Positions 45,338-55,126 of a DNA stretch of 64,000 bases are shown here, one piece after another; position 1 is the first letter of the stretch; each line of letters begins with the position of its first letter. A model generated the notes under the pieces. It was not told the origin of the DNA, did not search any database, and saw nothing but the letters and a program-made list of their open reading frames with translations. The stretch comes from Bordetella bronchialis. GTDB lineage: Bacteria > Pseudomonadota > Gammaproteobacteria > Burkholderiales > Burkholderiaceae_B. The position numbers and the translations under genes were made by a program. The stretch spans positions 930,001-994,000 of the forward strand of contig NZ_CP016170.1 in NCBI RefSeq assembly GCF_001676705.1, read 5' to 3'.

Positions 45338-46711
45338 ATGTCCAAGGAAAGCAGTAACCCCGAAGTGTCGATCTCGCAGCGCCTGGCGCGCGGCATCCTG
45401 GCCGCGCAGCCGCAGCGGGCGGCGGCCGCGCGCGAAACGGGTCGCCGGATGGTGCTGGATATCGTCGGCATCTGCATCGCCGCGCGGGAACAGCCTTACG
45501 TGCGCGCGGCGATGGCCGCGATCGATGCCGATGGTCCGTGCACGGTACTGGGCCATGGCCGCAAGCTGGGCCCGGAGGGCGCCGCCTTCGTCAACGGCAT
45601 CGCCGCGCATGGCGAGGATTTCGACGACACCTTCGAGGGCGGCCCCGTTCATGCGGGTGTCGTAATCGTGCCGGCGCTGCTGGCGGCGGCGGAGCGCCAC
45701 CGCTTGTCGGGCCAGGACTTCCTGCGCGGCGTGGCCATCGGGTCGGAGATCATGTGCCGCCTGTGCGCGGTGGCGCCCACCAAGGTGCACAAGGCCGGCT
45801 TCCATCCGACGGCGGTGTTCGGCGTGATGGGCGCCGTGGCCGGCATCGGCGCCGCGCTGCGCCTGACGGAGGAACAACTGGTGGATGCCTTCGGCATCGC
45901 GGGCAGCATGGCGTCCGGCATCATCGAATACCTGGCCGATGGCTCGTGGACCAAGCGCATGCACCCGGGCTGGGCGGCGCAATCGGGGTACCGCGCGGTG
46001 CGGCTGGCGATGGAAGGCTTCAAGGGGCCGCGTACCGTCTTCGAAGGCACGCACGGCCTGTTCCACGGCTTCGCGAACACCGCCGACGGCGACTTCGACG
46101 CCATGATGGCGGGCTTCGGCGACACGTGGATCTGGGAAACCATCGCCTTCAAGCCCTACGCCTGCGGCACCATGTGCCATCCCTATATCGATTGCGCGCG
46201 CGAATTCGGCAAGCTGGGACTGCCGCCGGCGTCCATCGCCAGCATCGAATGCGAAGCGGCGGAAGGCGTGCTGCATCGCCTGTGGGAACCGCTGGCGCAG
46301 AAGCGCCGCCCGCCCAATGGCTATGCCGCCAAGTTCAGCGTGCCCTACGCCATCGCGGTGGCGATCGTGCGTGGCGACGCGGGCTTGCGCGAGTACGACG
46401 ACGTCATCGTCAAGGAGGCGGCGATACTCGATGTGGCGTCCAAGGTGTCCTACGTGGTGGATCCCGCCAACCCCTATCCCAGGCAGTTCACCGGGCATGT
46501 CCGCGTGAAGATGGCCGACGGCACGGTGCACGAATTCCGCCAGGGCTACTTCAAGGGTGGCGCGGAACATCCGCTAAGCGATGAAGACCTGACGCGCAAG
46601 TTCCAGGCGAACTGCGCCTATGGGGGGCTGACCGAGGCCGAGACGCGCATGCTGTTCGGACAGGTGGACGGCGCCTTCGATGGCGCCGCCGTGGCGTTCG
46701 CGGCGCGGTAG
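45338..46711 (+). CDS. MmgE/PrpD family protein
   Basis: A 457-residue member of the MmgE/PrpD family, which includes 2-methylcitrate dehydratase and cis-aconitate decarboxylase. Family stretches include NGIAAHGEDFDDTFEGGPVH, HKAGFHPTAVFGVMGAVAG and FKPYACGTMCHPYIDCA. The ATG at 45338 follows AGGAAAG. It is the last gene of the operon. It probably dehydrates or decarboxylates the imported acid. The reaction cannot be named from sequence. Confidence 0.92.
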   Translation: MSKESSNPEVSISQRLARGILAAQPQRAAAARETGRRMVLDIVGICIAAREQPYVRAAMAAIDADGPCTVLGHGRKLGPEGAAFVNGIAAHGEDFDDTFEGGPVHAGVVIVPALLAAAERHRLSGQDFLRGVAIGSEIMCRLCAVAPTKVHKAGFHPTAVFGVMGAVAGIGAALRLTEEQLVDAFGIAGSMASGIIEYLADGSWTKRMHPGWAAQSGYRAVRLAMEGFKGPRTVFEGTHGLFHGFANTADGDFDAMMAGFGDTWIWETIAFKPYACGTMCHPYIDCAREFGKLGLPPASIASIECEAAEGVLHRLWEPLAQKRRPPNGYAAKFSVPYAIAVAIVRGDAGLREYDDVIVKEAAILDVASKVSYVVDPANPYPRQFTGHVRVKMADGTVHEFRQGYFKGGAEHPLSDEDLTRKFQANCAYGGLTEAETRMLFGQVDGAFDGAAVAFAAR

Positions 46712-46741
46712 GCAGGCGGCGGCGCTGGTCGCATCCGCCTT

Positions 46742-46769
46742 GCCGGCGCCAGCTGCCCTAGGCGCCGGC
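46742..46769. terminator. Bidirectional terminator-like hairpin
   Basis: GCCGGCGCC and GGCGCCGGC make a perfect nine-base stem with a 10-base loop. It spans the stop of the convergent ketopantoate-reductase-like gene, 31 bases after the PrpD stop. Confidence 0.5.
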
Positions 46770-47762
46770 TGGCAACCGCAGCGATCGATCCAGGCCGCGC
46801 ATCAGCGGCAGCACGCCATCGATATGCGGGCAAGGGATGCCCGCTTCCCGCGCGAAAGCCTGCAGCTGTCCCAGGATGGCTTCCACTTCGGTGGGGCGGC
46901 CGGCCAGGGCGTCCTGCAGCATGGACGGGCGCATGCCGCCCGCCGGCGCGGCGCCACCCGGGCCGCCGCGGCGCAATGCCGCGCGCGCCTCTTCCGCATC
47001 CCCTTCGACATGGCTGCCGTGGGCAGCCGCGATGGCGACCAGCTCCGCGATGATGCCGTCGCCGATGGCCAGCAGCTCCGGATCGCGCGACAGCTCCGTG
47101 GCGGGCAAGCGCGTCAGCGCGCACAAGGGGTTCAGCGCGGCGTTGCGCATCAGCTTGGTCCATACCTCGCGGCGCAGGTCCATGGATGCTTCCGCGCCCA
47201 GGCCGGCCTGGCGCATCAGCGCCACGGTGGCGCGCAGGCGGGCGCTGTCGCTGTTGTCGGGCTCGCCCAGCAGCCAGCGGTTGGGGCCGGTATGGCGGAT
47301 GACGCCGGGCTCGATGACCTCGTTCGGCGCGTAGACCACGCAGCCCAGCACGCGTTGCGGCGTCAGCGTGTTCCACAGGGCGCCGTCCGGGTCCAGCAGG
47401 GGCAGGGGGCCGGCGTTGGCTTGCCCGTGCTTCCACCACCAGGTCAGGCCATTGGTGACGAACACGGCGTGGCCTTGCGGCTTGAGCAGGCCCGCGATGG
47501 CCGCGGCCGCGCCGGGCAGCGCGTAGGCCTTCAGCGTGACGAAGACAATGTCCTGCGGCGGCAGGTCTTGCGGCCGGTCGACCGCCTGGGCCGGGCGCGC
47601 GGAGACATCCCCGCCCGTGGACAGCAACCGCAGGCCATGCTGGCGCACCGCCGCCAGGTGCGCGCCGCGCGCGATCACCGAAACCTTGGCCTGGCCGGCG
47701 GCGGCCAGCCGCGCCGCCATGAAGCCGCCGATGGCGCCTGCGCCGAATACACATACATCCAT
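46758..47762 (-). CDS. Ketopantoate reductase family (PanE-like) 2-dehydropantoate 2-reductase
   Basis: A 334-residue NADPH-dependent reductase. The Rossmann motif VFGAGAIGGFMAARLA lies at about 5-20, and the catalytic Lys-Asn pair is in KLMRNAALNPLCALT. Some PanE-like proteins act on other 2-keto acids. The ATG at 47762 has AGGAG upstream. It converges on the MFS-PrpD operon, and its genomic place suggests reduction of a keto acid of that pathway more than pantothenate synthesis; that is inference. Confidence 0.88.
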   Translation of the reverse strand: MDVCVFGAGAIGGFMAARLAAAGQAKVSVIARGAHLAAVRQHGLRLLSTGGDVSARPAQAVDRPQDLPPQDIVFVTLKAYALPGAAAAIAGLLKPQGHAVFVTNGLTWWWKHGQANAGPLPLLDPDGALWNTLTPQRVLGCVVYAPNEVIEPGVIRHTGPNRWLLGEPDNSDSARLRATVALMRQAGLGAEASMDLRREVWTKLMRNAALNPLCALTRLPATELSRDPELLAIGDGIIAELVAIAAAHGSHVEGDAEEARAALRRGGPGGAAPAGGMRPSMLQDALAGRPTEVEAILGQLQAFAREAGIPCPHIDGVLPLMRGLDRSLRLPAGA

Positions 47763-47936
47763 TGTTTGCTGCTCCTGCCGGGTGGGATCGGCCGCGTTGC
47801 GCCGCCGGGGCTCGGTGCCGCGGGGTCGCGCGGCGCCATCCATCAGAGCCGCATGATGCGCGAAGCGGCAGGGCGGGGCAAGCGCTGGACGCTGTACGCC
47901 ACGGGCAAGTCGGAAAGACCTGCCAACGGCGCGGGG

Positions 47937-48671
47937 TCAGGCAACGATGGCCCGCGCCATCAGGAACAGGCCCAGGACCATGATCGCCCGGCCTATGCGG
48001 CTGGCCGCGCCCCAGGCCGGGGGCGACAGCCGTTCCAGGGCCACCGCGGCGGTCGCCGCTACCATCGCGTAGGGGTCCATCATTCCCACGGCCAGCAGTG
48101 CGGCAGTCAGGCCGGCGCAACTCTGGATGCAATGCAGGCCCAGGCGGCAGCCGTCGCGGATGGCCTTGCCCATGTCTTCACGCCGCTGGCCGGCCACATC
48201 CGCGCCGGCCACATCCGCGGCGGCTGCTTTGCCGGTGGCCGGCGTCGACATGAGGCGGCAGCGGGCAAGGCGTCGCGCCTTCCAGCGACTGGACTGGAGG
48301 ACCCCTGCCGTCATGACCATGGCTGCCGTCGCATAGGGCATCGCCCGCGCGAATTCCGGCACGCCGGTGCGCAGGGCCGTGACCGCCACGCCCGCCAGGT
48401 ACACGGCAATGCCGGCAGCCCACCACATGGCGAAGTAGGCCGCTCCGGCCAGCAGCACCAGGGCGCCGGCACGATGGATGGACATGGGCGACAGGGCGCG
48501 CCGGTAGCGCCATAGGGTGGGCGCCACGGCAGGCAGCATCATGGCCCCCATCATGGCCATCCACATGCCCAGGAATGCGGCGGCGGCCTCCAGCCACGTC
48601 CGGCCCGGCATCGGCGGCCAGGCCCACATCATCGCGCTGTCGCCGCACATCGGCATGCTCCGCTCCCTCAT
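47937..48671 (-). CDS. DUF2182 membrane protein
   Basis: A 244-residue polytopic membrane protein of the DUF2182 family, sometimes called predicted metal-binding integral membrane proteins. Typical segments are WLEAAAAFLGMWMAMMGAMM with methionine-rich residues, and CRLGLHCIQSCAGLTAALLA with paired cysteines near the C-terminus. The Met, His and Cys residues suggest metal (perhaps copper) binding; this is not proven. It is divergent from the TPR-HTH gene at 48768, with about 100 bases between. Confidence 0.87.
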   Translation of the reverse strand: MRERSMPMCGDSAMMWAWPPMPGRTWLEAAAAFLGMWMAMMGAMMLPAVAPTLWRYRRALSPMSIHRAGALVLLAGAAYFAMWWAAGIAVYLAGVAVTALRTGVPEFARAMPYATAAMVMTAGVLQSSRWKARRLARCRLMSTPATGKAAAADVAGADVAGQRREDMGKAIRDGCRLGLHCIQSCAGLTAALLAVGMMDPYAMVAATAAVALERLSPPAWGAASRIGRAIMVLGLFLMARAIVA

Positions 48672-48767
48672 GTCCCTGGCCGCCGGCCTTCTGGCGGCGG
48701 CCCGACTGGTGCTAGATTAGGGACACGCTTCCCACGGGTGGGAGTGACAAGTGTGGCGGGGAAACGC

Positions 48768-49985
48768 ATGGACAACCTTACGGCGGCCGCGCGCGCGCTG
48801 ACGGCGGGCGACCCGCTCTCGGCCCTGAACCGCATTGCCTTGCGCGACGACGCGGCCGCATTGGCGCTGCGCGGCATCGCCATGGCGCAGCTGGGCGACT
48901 TCGCGCGGGCCCGCGCGCTGCTGCGGCGCGCGGCCCGCGCTTTCGGCGGCAGGGACCCCGTGGCGCATGCGCGCTGCGTGGTCGCCGAGGCCGAAATCGC
49001 CCTGGTATCGCGCGATCTTGCGTGGCCCGTCCGGGCCCTGGGCGCGGCGGCGACGATATTGGAGACCCACGGGGACCGCCTGAACGCCGCGCATGCGCGC
49101 CACCTGGAAGTGCGCCGCCTGCTGCTCATGGGGCGCCTGGACGACGCCGAGCGCGCCATTGCCGGCATGGATCCGACGCACCTGATGCCGGCTTCGCGAA
49201 CGGCGTACGAGCTGGCCGTGGCGGGTATCGCGATGCGCCGCCTGCGCACGAAAGCGGCGCGCCAGGCATTGGCGCGGGCCGAACGTGCCGCGCGCAACGC
49301 CGGCATCGCGGCCCTGGTGGCGGAAGTCGCCAATACCGCCCGGATCTTGCAAACGCCCGCCGCGCGTCTGGTGGAGCCGGACGGCACGCGCCTGCTGCGG
49401 CTGGACGAAGTGGAGGCGGTGCTGGCGACGCCGGCCTTTATCGTCGATGGATGCCGCCAGGCGGTAGCCTGCGGCGGCACGACGATTCCGCTGGCGACGC
49501 GCCCCGTGCTGTTCACGCTGGCGCGCATCCTGGCCGAAGCCTGGCCCGGCGATGCCTCGCGCGAACGGCTGATAGAAGTCGCCTTTCGCACCCGCCACGG
49601 CGACGATACGCATCGCGGCCGCCTGCGCGTGGAGATCGGTCGGCTGCGCAAGGTCTTGCAGGGTTACGCCGGGGTCGAGGCGACGCCGCGCGGCTTCCTG
49701 CTGACGCCTGGCGATGGGCGCAAGGTCATCGTGCTGGCGCATCCGGTCGACGAACCGCACGCGGCGGTGCTGGCCTTGCTGTCCGATGGCGAAGCGTGGT
49801 CCAGCTCGGCGCTGGCCATGGCGCTGGACGCCAGCCAGCGCACCGTGCAGCGCGCGCTGGAGACCCTGGCATCGCAGGGCAAGGCGCAGCCGCTGGGCCA
49901 GGGCCGGGCGCGCCGCTGGATGGCGCCGCCGCCGGCCGGATACACGACAACCTTGTTACTCCCCGTCCCGCTGGGCCTGGCCTAG
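48768..49985 (+). CDS. TPR-like and winged helix-turn-helix regulator
   Basis: A 405-residue protein. The first about 180 residues form Ala/Arg/Leu-rich helical repeats of TPR type (LRGIAMAQLGDFARARALLRR). The C-terminal third is a helix-turn-helix (WSSSALAMALDASQRTVQRALETLASQGK), preceded by an AfsR/SARP-like segment (LIEVAFRTRHGDDTHRGRLRVEIGRLRKVL). It is probably a cytoplasmic DNA-binding regulator. The ATG at 48768 has GGGGAAA upstream. It probably regulates the divergent DUF2182 gene and the propeller gene following after 28 bases. Confidence 0.8.
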   Translation: MDNLTAAARALTAGDPLSALNRIALRDDAAALALRGIAMAQLGDFARARALLRRAARAFGGRDPVAHARCVVAEAEIALVSRDLAWPVRALGAAATILETHGDRLNAAHARHLEVRRLLLMGRLDDAERAIAGMDPTHLMPASRTAYELAVAGIAMRRLRTKAARQALARAERAARNAGIAALVAEVANTARILQTPAARLVEPDGTRLLRLDEVEAVLATPAFIVDGCRQAVACGGTTIPLATRPVLFTLARILAEAWPGDASRERLIEVAFRTRHGDDTHRGRLRVEIGRLRKVLQGYAGVEATPRGFLLTPGDGRKVIVLAHPVDEPHAAVLALLSDGEAWSSSALAMALDASQRTVQRALETLASQGKAQPLGQGRARRWMAPPPAGYTTTLLLPVPLGLA

Positions 49986-50013
49986 GATGGAACATTTCAT
50001 CGAGGACAACGCC

Positions 50014-50643
50014 ATGAAACATGCCGCCGACATCGTTCGCCAGCTTGGCCCTTTTCCCGGGGTTGCCGCCGTGCACGGCTTGACCTACGACGGCCAGCAC
50101 ATCTGGTTCGCCTCCGGCGACGGACTCCACTGCCTGGATCCGGACACGGGGTCCACGCTGCGCTCGTTCGACATGGTCGCCAACGCGGGCACGGCTTTCG
50201 ACGGCCGGCATATCTACCAGATCGCCGACGACCGCATACACAAGGTGGATCCCCGGAACGGCCGCGTTCTGGCGTCCATCCCCGCGCCGCCGGGCCCCAA
50301 TTCCGGCATGGCCTGGGCAGAAGGCTTCCTGTGGGTGGGCCAGTATCGCGACCGGAAAATCGTCCAGGTCGAACCGGCCAGCGGCAAGGTCCTGCGCACG
50401 ATAGCGTCCAACCGCTTCGTGACGGGCATCACGTGGGTGGATGGCGAGCTATGGCACGGCACCTGGGAAGGCGAGGCCAGTTCCCTGAACCAGGTCGATC
50501 CGGAAACCGGCGAGTCGATACAAGAGCTGGACATGCCCGCCGGCGTCGGCGTCTCCGGACTGGAGTCGAATGGCGGCGACTTGTTCTTTTGCGGCGGCGG
50601 GCCCAGCGGGCTGATCCGCGTCGTGCGCAAGCCGGGCCGATAG
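50014..50643 (+). CDS. Beta-propeller (Vgb/SMP-30-like) protein
   Basis: A 209-residue protein of repeated beta-propeller blades (GLTYDGQHIWFASGDGLHCLD, AFDGRHIYQIADDRIHKVDP, AWAEGFLWVGQYRDRKIVQV, TWVDGELWHGTWEGEASSLN). It has no signal peptide, so it is probably cytoplasmic. I chose the ATG at 50014, which follows GAGGACAACGCC; an in-frame ATG at 49987 is also possible. Its role with the preceding regulator is unknown. I see at least four blades, so the propeller may be incomplete or form by dimerisation. Confidence 0.8.
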   Translation: MKHAADIVRQLGPFPGVAAVHGLTYDGQHIWFASGDGLHCLDPDTGSTLRSFDMVANAGTAFDGRHIYQIADDRIHKVDPRNGRVLASIPAPPGPNSGMAWAEGFLWVGQYRDRKIVQVEPASGKVLRTIASNRFVTGITWVDGELWHGTWEGEASSLNQVDPETGESIQELDMPAGVGVSGLESNGGDLFFCGGGPSGLIRVVRKPGR

Positions 50644-50810
50644 CCGCGCGCCCTTGGCTTGTGCGGCGTGGCCGGTCGATGCACCGATGCGGCGTCCGGC
50701 TTGCCACGCCCCAATGGCGTACGGTAAGCTCGCCGCCATGCCTGGATATCTCTTGTCCGCCAACGCTTTCCGACGAACCGCTCGACGCCGACGTTGAGTG
50801 GTTTCATGTT

Positions 50811-50880
50811 GTCCGGCCGCTGATCATCCAGCGGTCCACCCTGAAGGCCACGACATCCCTCGTGGCCTTTGCGTTTTCCG
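50811..50880 (+). ncRNA. Putative structured leader with intrinsic terminator upstream of the acetyltransferase gene
   Basis: Two hairpins lie in tandem between the propeller and acetyltransferase genes. The first has CCGCTG/CAGCGG stems (50817-50822 and 50829-50834). The second has a perfect ten-base stem, AAGGCCACGA/TCGTGGCCTT (50844-50853 and 50860-50869), followed by TGCGTTTT. The second looks like a Rho-independent terminator. It could end the propeller transcript, or act as an attenuator or the end of a small RNA. I match it to no known riboswitch. Confidence 0.45.
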
Positions 50881-50933
50881 AGCCGCCTATCGGTGATGTC
50901 TTCCGGCCTTCGTTTCCCACCAGGAGCGTAAGC

Positions 50934-51386
50934 ATGCATCACCCCGATCTCGACATCCGGCCTTACCAGCCCGCGGACGAAACGGCCGTCATCCGGCTAT
51001 GGCGGGACTGCGGCCTGACCCGGCCGTGGAACGACCCCCGCAAGGACATCGCGCGCAAGCTGACGGTGCAGGCGGAATGGTTTCTGGTCGGCCTGGCGCA
51101 GGGCCGCGTGGTCGCGTCCGTCATGGCCGGCTACGATGGGCATCGCGGCTGGATCAATTACCTGTCGGTCGACCCGTCCTGCCGCAAGCGCGGCTACGGC
51201 AAGGCGCTGGTCCATGCGGTGGAGCAGCGTTTCATCGCGGCCGGCTGCCCCAAGATCAACCTGCTGATACGGGGCGACAACGCCGCCGTGCAGGACTTCT
51301 ACCGCACGCTGGGATTCACGCAGGATGATGTCGTCAGCTATGGCAAGCGCCTGATCCCGGACACGCAGGAACAGGCTTTGGGATGA
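50934..51386 (+). CDS. GNAT family N-acetyltransferase, YpeA-like
   Basis: A 150-residue acetyltransferase that uses acetyl-CoA. The acetyl-CoA-binding segment is WINYLSVDPSCRKRGYGKAL (Q/R-x-x-G-x-G/A form), and NLLIRGDNAAVQDFYRTLGF is the standard C-terminal region. It matches the YpeA group in length. The ATG at 50934 has AGGAG seven bases upstream. The leader hairpins at 50811-50880 lie just before it. The acceptor is unknown. Confidence 0.9.
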   Translation: MHHPDLDIRPYQPADETAVIRLWRDCGLTRPWNDPRKDIARKLTVQAEWFLVGLAQGRVVASVMAGYDGHRGWINYLSVDPSCRKRGYGKALVHAVEQRFIAAGCPKINLLIRGDNAAVQDFYRTLGFTQDDVVSYGKRLIPDTQEQALG

Positions 51387-51449
51387 TCCGCCGGAGACCG
51401 ACCCTGTCCCGGCGCGCGCGAGCGCCGCTGTGGCCCGGCGCCGGCGAAG

Positions 51450-52724
<1,275 letters not shown>

Positions 52725-52941
52725 TCACTCCCTTTGTGTCAAATAAATGAACGGTTTACGGTTCGCGCCCCAGGCGTGGCGCGTTGTCCGCCATGCGCCT
52801 CGCGGGTATCGCGCAAAGGCCGGAGGGCCGCGTACGCACTCTTTGGCGCCGGCATGATCGGAATCGTAGGGGCCCTGGCCACATTGAAAAATGGACTTTT
52901 TCTGGCTATCGTCAGTTTTTCTAACCATAGGGACGCCTGCC

Positions 52942-53814
52942 ATGCGCCAGCTTCCGCCACTTGCCGCGGTGCGCGCCTTCGAGGCCGTGGCGCGCACGGG
53001 CTCGGTGACGCGCGCCGCCCAGGAGCTGTGCCGCACGCATGGCGCCATCAGCCGGCACCTGCGCCTGCTGCATGAACACGCCGGCGTGGCGCTTTTCGAG
53101 AAGGACGGGACGGGCCTGAGGCTGACACGCGCGGGCAGCGATTTCTATGTCGCCGTCCGGTCCGTGTTCGACCAGCTGGAGCAGGCCTACGACCGGCTCG
53201 GGCAGCATGCGCGCGGACCGGGCCTGCATGTGGCGTGCAGTGCTACCTTCGCCATGCGGTGGCTGGTGCCGCACCTGGCGCTGTTCTATCGCCAGCACCC
53301 GGATATCCGCATCCGCCTGTCCATGACCTCCGCGCGAGAGATGCGCAACGAGGGCGCGGATTTGTTGCTGGCCTGGGATTTGTCCGGCTATGCGGAGGCG
53401 GACCGCCGGCGTGCCATCGTGCTGGCGCCGGTCAACTTCGCGGCCGTGTGCTCGCCGGGGTATGTGCGGGTGCCGGCTCGCAAGCGCACGCGCATTGCCC
53501 ACGAGTACACGTCCAGTGCCTGGGACCAGTGGCAGGCACGGACGGGCCGTTCGGCCGCGGGCGGCGACACAGTGTCCTTTCCGCATACGCACCTGTGCAT
53601 CGAGGCCGCCTTGTCGGGCCTGGGCGTGGCCCTGGTCGAACAGCGTTTGATCGCCCGTGAGCTGGCGGACGGGCGCCTGGTCGCGCCCTACGGCACGGTC
53701 AGCTTCGACGGCGGCTTGTGCGCGCTGCCGGCGGCGGGACGGCCGTTGCCGGGCCAGGCGGATGCGTTCATCGCATGGCTACGCCTGGCACTGTCCGAAA
53801 CGTCCGCGGCGTAG
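52942..53814 (+). CDS. LysR-family regulator, GcvA-like
   Basis: A 290-residue regulator. The N-terminus RQLPPLAAVRAFEAVARTGSV and ISRHLRLLHEHAG are typical of GcvA-type proteins. The ATG at 52942 is preferred over the longer frame starting at 52891, because the family begins near MRQLPPL. It is divergent from the enolase gene, with 220 bases between. It precedes the Bug-leuCD operon, which it may also control, though that operon has an FCD-type operator instead. Confidence 0.9.
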   Translation: MRQLPPLAAVRAFEAVARTGSVTRAAQELCRTHGAISRHLRLLHEHAGVALFEKDGTGLRLTRAGSDFYVAVRSVFDQLEQAYDRLGQHARGPGLHVACSATFAMRWLVPHLALFYRQHPDIRIRLSMTSAREMRNEGADLLLAWDLSGYAEADRRRAIVLAPVNFAAVCSPGYVRVPARKRTRIAHEYTSSAWDQWQARTGRSAAGGDTVSFPHTHLCIEAALSGLGVALVEQRLIARELADGRLVAPYGTVSFDGGLCALPAAGRPLPGQADAFIAWLRLALSETSAA

Positions 53815-53858
53815 GACGCGCTAGGCTGGCGGGCTGTGCAATGGCCCCGCATCGCACC

Positions 53859-53873
53859 ATTGGTCCGACCAAT
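53859..53873. promoter_or_regulatory. FadR/PdhR-type palindrome before Bug-leuCD
   Basis: ATTGGTC-c-GACCAAT is a perfect seven-base inverted repeat in the 176-base gap before the Bug gene. It closely resembles operators of FCD-class GntR proteins (the PdhR and FadR consensus contains TGGT...ACCA). No GntR gene is adjacent; the neighbouring regulator is LysR. Confidence 0.6.
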
Positions 53874-53990
53874 TTGCGCCACTACCTGGGCGGTCCCGAT
53901 ACTCCCCGTTTTTGACGACCCCGCGCCTGGATAGGCAAAAGCCAGTCCCCGCGTGGGGTCCATGCGCCAGCCATAAAACGGAGACCGTCC

Positions 53991-54992
53991 ATGCAGCCCA
54001 CCGCCCATTCCCACCTGACACGCCGCAGCATGATGCTGGGCGGAGCCGCCCTGGCCGCGATGAGCGGCGTCGCCGGCCAGGCCCGTGCGGCCAGTTGGCC
54101 CGACAAGCCCTTGCGCGTCATCGTGCCGTTTCCGCCCGGCGGGACGACCGACTTCGTCACTCGCCTGATCGGCAGCAAGGTGGGCCAAAGCATAGGCCAG
54201 GCCGCCATCGTGGAAAACAAGCCCGGCGCGGGCACGGTGATCGGCGTGGACTACGTTGCCAAATCGGCGCCCGATGGCTACTCCTATGTCTGCGTGGCGG
54301 GCAGTTTCTGCGTGAACAGCGTGCTGGTCAAACACCTGCCCTACGATAGCCTGCGCGACCTGCGCCCGGTCGCCATGATGGGCGCGTCCGACCAGGCATT
54401 GGCTGTCTACCCCGGCAGCGGCCTGAAAACCCTGGCGGACCTGAAGAAGGCGGCGCTCGCCAACCCCGGCAAGCTAAGCTACGGCTCGTTCGGCGTGGGG
54501 ACCACGCCGCACCTGGCCGGCGAAATGCTCAAGCAGCAGATGGGCGGCCTGGATATCACCCATATCCCCTACAAGGGCCAGGGGCCGGCGCTGACCGACC
54601 TGCTGGGCGGCCACACGACCATGATGTTCGGGACCTGGCTGGACCTGCGCGACCTGGTCAAATCCGGCAAGCTGGTCGTGCTGGGCATGGCTACCGAAAA
54701 GCGGTCGCGTTTCGCGCCCGACGTGCCGACCATGCGCGAGCAAGGCGTGGATATCGTCTCCGCGACCTGGGCCGGCCTGCTGGCGCCGGCGAAGACGCCG
54801 GACGACATCGTCATGCGCATGAACCAGGAAGTGAACAAGGCGCTGGCCTTGCCGGACGTGGTGGCCGCGTTCGACAAGAACAGCACGGAAGCGATGCCCG
54901 GTACGCCGGAACAATTCGCGGCGTACATCCAGAGCGAGATCGCCAAGTACAAGAAGGTCATTGAAACGGCGCATATCTCGGCGGAGGGCTGA
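53991..54992 (+). CDS. Bug/TctC family periplasmic binding receptor
   Basis: A 333-residue receptor. The signal is of twin-arginine type (LTRRSMMLGGAAL) and ends near ARAA. Family motifs are WPDKPLRVIVPFPPGGTTDF and APDGYSYVCVAG, and the DVPTMREQGVDI stretch of the second lobe. The ATG at 53991 follows GGAG at about -10. It heads an operon with leuC and leuD-like genes, so its ligand is probably the hydroxy or unsaturated dicarboxylate those enzymes convert. Confidence 0.92.
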   Translation: MQPTAHSHLTRRSMMLGGAALAAMSGVAGQARAASWPDKPLRVIVPFPPGGTTDFVTRLIGSKVGQSIGQAAIVENKPGAGTVIGVDYVAKSAPDGYSYVCVAGSFCVNSVLVKHLPYDSLRDLRPVAMMGASDQALAVYPGSGLKTLADLKKAALANPGKLSYGSFGVGTTPHLAGEMLKQQMGGLDITHIPYKGQGPALTDLLGGHTTMMFGTWLDLRDLVKSGKLVVLGMATEKRSRFAPDVPTMREQGVDIVSATWAGLLAPAKTPDDIVMRMNQEVNKALALPDVVAAFDKNSTEAMPGTPEQFAAYIQSEIAKYKKVIETAHISAEG

Positions 54993-55126
54993 CGGGCGGA
55001 TCGGCACACCTGGCCAGGCCCGGCCTGCCCGCGCACCGGGCCATCGGGCCAGCGACGCTGGCTTCCCGGCCGGCGCGGTCGCCCGCACAACCCACTCGCG
55101 CGCACATGCACATACAGGAAAGGAAC

